Part shown: one piece after another, positions 60,960 through 64,000 of the stretch
Layout of the letters: each line of letters starts with the position of its first letter
How positions within the stretch are numbered: position 1 is the first letter of the stretch
Source of the DNA: Sphingomonas ginsengisoli An et al. 2013
Lineage (GTDB): Bacteria; Pseudomonadota; Alphaproteobacteria; Sphingomonadales; Sphingomonadaceae
NCBI RefSeq assembly: GCF_009363895.1
Contig: NZ_CP045434.1
Span: forward strand, 2,808,501-2,872,500
DNA length: 64,000 bases
Direction: 5' to 3'
The notes under the pieces: model-generated
The model's database searches: none
Told to the model about the DNA's origin: nothing
The model's input: only the letters and a program-made list of their open reading frames with translations
Program-made: the position numbers and the translations under genes

Positions 60960-62221
60960 GCTCCCGCCACCGCCGGCGCGCGCTTACCTTTGCGCATCGG
61001 CTGCAGCGACCCGCGGCTCAAGGACCGCCACAGCCACTCGAGCGGGCCGTAGTGGAAGCGCTCGAGCCATGGCTTCGACCAGGTCAGCATGACTAGCCAG
61101 AGGACGGGCGCCAACAGCCACGCCTCGAAGCGCGAGACGCTGCCGTAGAGACCGAGCCCCCAGCCGTAGAAGACGAAGCTCGCGACGATGCTGGTACCCA
61201 GATAGTTCGAAAAAGCGCAGCGGCCGGCGGCGGCGATCCACTGGGCGAGCGGACCCATCCGGCGGCCGAGCAGGATGATCAGCGCGGCGTAGCCGAGCGC
61301 CATCTGTACGCGGAACGGCGCGAGCATAAGGAAGCCGCCGAACACCACCGGCACGTAGAAACGGGTCTGCACATCGGCCCAGGCGAGTGCGGTGAAGACG
61401 ATTGCCCCGACAACCAGCCCGACCCAGGCGATCTTGCGATAGGCCGCGTCGCTCCAGACGCCGGTGAACAGCCCGCTCTTGAAGCAGGCCATGCCGAGCA
61501 GCATGAGCCCGAGCGTCTCCGGGCCGATGAAGGGCAGGCTGCCGAACGGCTCGCCGCCGCGCTCGCTGACCATCTGGGTCAGGCGGCCCACGAACCCGCC
61601 GCGATAGACGGCGAGGTCTTTCACGAAGTCGGTCGGCAGCGGATAGAGGAGGCGGCCGATCTGGTTCCAGTCGGCGATCTGGTCGGCGGTCGCGCGCGCC
61701 GAATGGGCGAGCAGGTCGGCCTCGCGCAGATGAAGGGTGAAAGCGGCGAACAGGATCATGTTGGCGATAATCAGCCCGCCGCCGATCCAGCCGAGCTGGC
61801 GCGCGCTGCGGTTGCGGAAGAAGAAGGCGATCACGCCCATCGCGCCGTAGCTGAACAAGATGTCGCCGAACCAGATGAAGTAGAAATGGACGAGGCCGAA
61901 CCCCATCAGCACCAGCATCCGGCGGAAGTGCACCGCGGCGGCGTTCTGACCCGACGCTTCGGCGCGGTCGATCACCAGCAGCATCGACGCCCCGAACAGC
62001 ATGGAGAACAGGCTGCGCATCTTGCCGTCGATCAGGACGAGGTTGACCGCCCACAGCCACAGGTCGGCGCCGGTGTGGCCGCCGTATGCGCCGGGGTTGA
62101 AATACGCCCCCTCGATCATCGCGAAGGCGACCACGTTGACCGAGAAGATCCCCATCACCGCGACCCCGCGGATGAGGTCGAGCGTGGCGATGCGGTCGGC
62201 GGGAGCGGCGACGCTGCTCAT
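60956..62221 (-). CDS. DUF418-family membrane protein
   Basis: 421 aa from ATG 62221. About ten membrane segments; the N-terminus ATLDLIRGVAVMGIFSVN and the C-terminal DUF418 block (FSNYLGTSIV, GPLEWLWR) mark the family. It resembles acyltransferase-3-like proteins. Function unknown. The upstream frame is not conserved. It overlaps the previous gene's start by 4 nt. Confidence 0.86.
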   Translation of the reverse strand: MSSVAAPADRIATLDLIRGVAVMGIFSVNVVAFAMIEGAYFNPGAYGGHTGADLWLWAVNLVLIDGKMRSLFSMLFGASMLLVIDRAEASGQNAAAVHFRRMLVLMGFGLVHFYFIWFGDILFSYGAMGVIAFFFRNRSARQLGWIGGGLIIANMILFAAFTLHLREADLLAHSARATADQIADWNQIGRLLYPLPTDFVKDLAVYRGGFVGRLTQMVSERGGEPFGSLPFIGPETLGLMLLGMACFKSGLFTGVWSDAAYRKIAWVGLVVGAIVFTALAWADVQTRFYVPVVFGGFLMLAPFRVQMALGYAALIILLGRRMGPLAQWIAAAGRCAFSNYLGTSIVASFVFYGWGLGLYGSVSRFEAWLLAPVLWLVMLTWSKPWLERFHYGPLEWLWRSLSRGSLQPMRKGKRAPAVAGA

Positions 62222-62673
62222 GCGAGCGGCCGCGTGGCCGGCAGGAAGCGCGCGGCGATCAGCGCAGTCGGAATGCCGACGAGGATGAGGTGGGCGAACA
62301 ATTGTGTGCTGATCGCCAGCCCCGACGGCGGGAAGGGCGGGTGGAAGCGCAGCGGCACCACGACCAGATTCATGACGATGTAGGTGAGGAGGCCGTAGCC
62401 AAGGCCGCTCAGCAGCGGGCGGCGGAGCAGGATCGGCCACTGGCTGGCGAGGAAGACGAACACCGCGACCATGATCGCCATCAGCGCGTAGTGGACGACG
62501 AGGCCGAGCAGCGCGCCGCCGGTCTCCATCCCGCTCGCGGCGGGAAACGGCCCGCTGGCGACGTAGCGGAGCATCGCCCCGATCTCCTTGCCGCGGCTCA
62601 AGGTCAGAAAAATCGCGAGAAGGATGTCGAGCGTCCCGCAAAGCGCGGTGGCGAGTGCAATCGGCCTCAGCAT
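62218..62673 (-). CDS. Small polytopic membrane protein
   Basis: 151 aa, four hydrophobic segments (for example LATALCGTLDILLAIFLTL). Probably an unannotated conserved membrane protein of four helices. Translationally coupled to the downstream DUF418 gene by a 4-nt overlap. Not recognised. Confidence 0.72.
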   Translation of the reverse strand: MLRPIALATALCGTLDILLAIFLTLSRGKEIGAMLRYVASGPFPAASGMETGGALLGLVVHYALMAIMVAVFVFLASQWPILLRRPLLSGLGYGLLTYIVMNLVVVPLRFHPPFPPSGLAISTQLFAHLILVGIPTALIAARFLPATRPLA

Positions 62674-62743
62674 CCCAGTCCCCCGTTGCCCGCGGCCATC
62701 CTAACAGGACGACCGTGGGCGGGGTAGGGGGCGGCGCCGCCGC

Positions 62744-64000
62744 CTAGAGCTCGGCGCCCATCAGGCGGGGGAAGAAGCCCTCGTGCGCGGCGCGCAGGTC
62801 GGCGAGGCTGACCTCGGCCATGCCGTCGAAGCGGTCGGCTTCCCACTCGGCGACGTCGACGAACTTCAATTTGTCGCCGGTCACCGTGCCGACGATCGCG
62901 CACTGGATGCCCGCTGCGTCGCACGCCTGCTCGAGTGCGCTCAGCGCGGTCAGTTCCTCGTCATCGCTGACGGTGACGACGTAGACGCCCTGGTCCTCGC
63001 CGAACGCATCGGCGGCGAACGGCGCCCACAGCAGCAGCTCGGCGCCGAGCCCGCTTGCCAGCGCCATCTCGGCGATCGCCACCGCAGGGCCGCCGTCGGC
63101 GACATCGTGGACCGCGGTGACCATGTCGTCGGCGATGAGTTGGCGGACGAGGGTGCCGGCGGCAAGCTCGTGGTCGAGGTCGACCTCGGGCGGCTGGCCG
63201 TCCTGGCGGCCCTCGATCTCGCGCAGCCAGAGCGATTGGCCCAAGTGGCCGTTGCCGTCGTTGCGACGGCCGCCGATCAGGCAGATGGTGTCGCCCTCGG
63301 CCTTGAAGGGAATCGTCGCCGACTTGCGCCAGTCGGGCATCAGTCCGACCGCGCCGATCGCCGGGGTGGGCAGGATCGCGCTGCCGCCGCCGGTCGCCTT
63401 GCTCTCGTTGTAGAGGCTGACGTTGCCGCTCACGATCGGGAAGTCGAGCGCGATGCACGCTTCGCTCATCCCCTGCAGGCAGCCGACGATCTGGGCCATG
63501 ATCTCGGGCCGCTGCGGGTTGGCGAAGTTGAGGCAGTTGGTCACCGCCAGCGGGGTCGCGCCGACCGCCGACAGGTTGCGATAGGCCTCGGCGATCGCCT
63601 GCTTGCCGCCTTCATAGGGGTCGGCGAAGCAGTAGCGCGGGGTGCAGTCGGTGGTCATCGCCAGCGCCTTGTCGCTGCCGTGGACGCGAACCACCGCGGC
63701 GTCGCCGCCTGGACGCTGTACAGTGTCGCCGCCGACCTGCGTGTCATATTGCTCCCAGATCCAGCGCCGGCTGGCGAGCGCGGGCGAGCCCATCAGCTTC
63801 AACAGGTCGCCGGCGATGTCCTTGCTCTCGGGCAGCTCGCCGAGCGGCTTGACCTTGGCCCACGCGTAATAGTCATCCTGGCTGAGGTGCGGGCGATCGT
63901 AGAGCGGCGCCTCGTCCGCGAGCGGGCCCAGCGGAATGTCGGCGACGACCTCGCCCTGCCACTCAAGCTCCATCCGCCCGGTGTCGGTGACGGTGCCGAT
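62744..64000 (-). CDS. purL: Phosphoribosylformylglycinamidine synthase PurL (5' end beyond window)
   Basis: 419 codons visible, the C-terminal part of PurL (about 730 aa in full); the frame stays open to base 64000, so the N-terminus lies to the right. AIR-synthase-fold motifs include CTPRYCFADPYEGGKQAIAE, NCLNFANPQRPE, FPIVSGNVSLYNES, and VHDVADGGPAVAIAEM. It makes FGAM in purine synthesis with PurQ and PurS. Confidence 0.95.
   Translation of the reverse strand: MGTVTDTGRMELEWQGEVVADIPLGPLADEAPLYDRPHLSQDDYYAWAKVKPLGELPESKDIAGDLLKLMGSPALASRRWIWEQYDTQVGGDTVQRPGGDAAVVRVHGSDKALAMTTDCTPRYCFADPYEGGKQAIAEAYRNLSAVGATPLAVTNCLNFANPQRPEIMAQIVGCLQGMSEACIALDFPIVSGNVSLYNESKATGGGSAILPTPAIGAVGLMPDWRKSATIPFKAEGDTICLIGGRRNDGNGHLGQSLWLREIEGRQDGQPPEVDLDHELAAGTLVRQLIADDMVTAVHDVADGGPAVAIAEMALASGLGAELLLWAPFAADAFGEDQGVYVVTVSDDEELTALSALEQACDAAGIQCAIVGTVTGDKLKFVDVAEWEADRFDGMAEVSLADLRAAHEGFFPRLMGAEL

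Overview
The window is a chromosomal segment of a high-GC alphaproteobacterium. An UrcA-family protein, an alphaproteobacterial-style RNase E, split ribosomal-protein/RNA-polymerase clusters and the general gene style point to Sphingomonadales (Sphingomonas or a close relative). Almost every gene is a recognisable housekeeping or envelope gene at high GC. Two stretches are visibly less GC-rich and look acquired: 1-1080 (a reverse transcriptase) and about 19630-20810 (two orphan lipoprotein genes).

Layout. 1-1160: the 5' part of a reverse transcriptase gene, cut by the window edge, next to the 3' end of tRNA-Gln(CTG). 1304-3042: ppx/gppA and rlmE. 3913-7090: heme oxygenase and a photoreceptor kinase that joins a photoactive-yellow-protein (PYP) domain to a bacteriophytochrome, the most striking locus here. 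7321-15110: periplasmic protease/TPR protein, DsbA-like protein, M48 protease, RNase E, cell-wall amidase. 15156-19621: PBP1A, release factor 2, a methyltransferase. 19636-21217: repeat-bounded orphan lipoproteins and a broken radC-like gene. 21327-22538: thyA and two entericidin-like lipopeptides. 22674-34217: rpoC, rpoB, a membrane protein, rplL and rplJ. 34214-38519: GNAT, a small hydrophilic protein and an aroG-trpE-trpG operon behind a Trp-codon leader peptide and attenuator. 38594-42559: UrcA protein, small acidic protein, HI0933 flavoprotein, rplA-rplK, glycine-zipper protein. 42666-49877: sulfotransferase, bamB with its TPR partner, panB, an OmpR-type two-component pair, an L,D-transpeptidase. 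49945-52771: a cyclic-nucleotide-domain/thioredoxin-reductase-like fusion, then aquaporin-arsC. 52835-64000: guaA, a secreted Gly/Tyr-rich protein, lipase, mscL, prolyl oligopeptidase, der, an orphan Hpt protein, two membrane proteins and the C-terminal part of purL.

How genes work together. The heme oxygenase makes the biliverdin that the overlapping phytochrome gene needs. The DAHP synthase and anthranilate synthase genes overlap by 4 nt and share one attenuator, so the entry to aromatic synthesis and the Trp branch are controlled together. The TPR protein and bamB are consecutive, as in other proteobacteria. Aquaporin-arsC overlap resembles arsenate detoxification in which a channel replaces the efflux pump.

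Limits: family calls are made by reading motifs, without database searches. Promoters and RNA structures were judged by eye.
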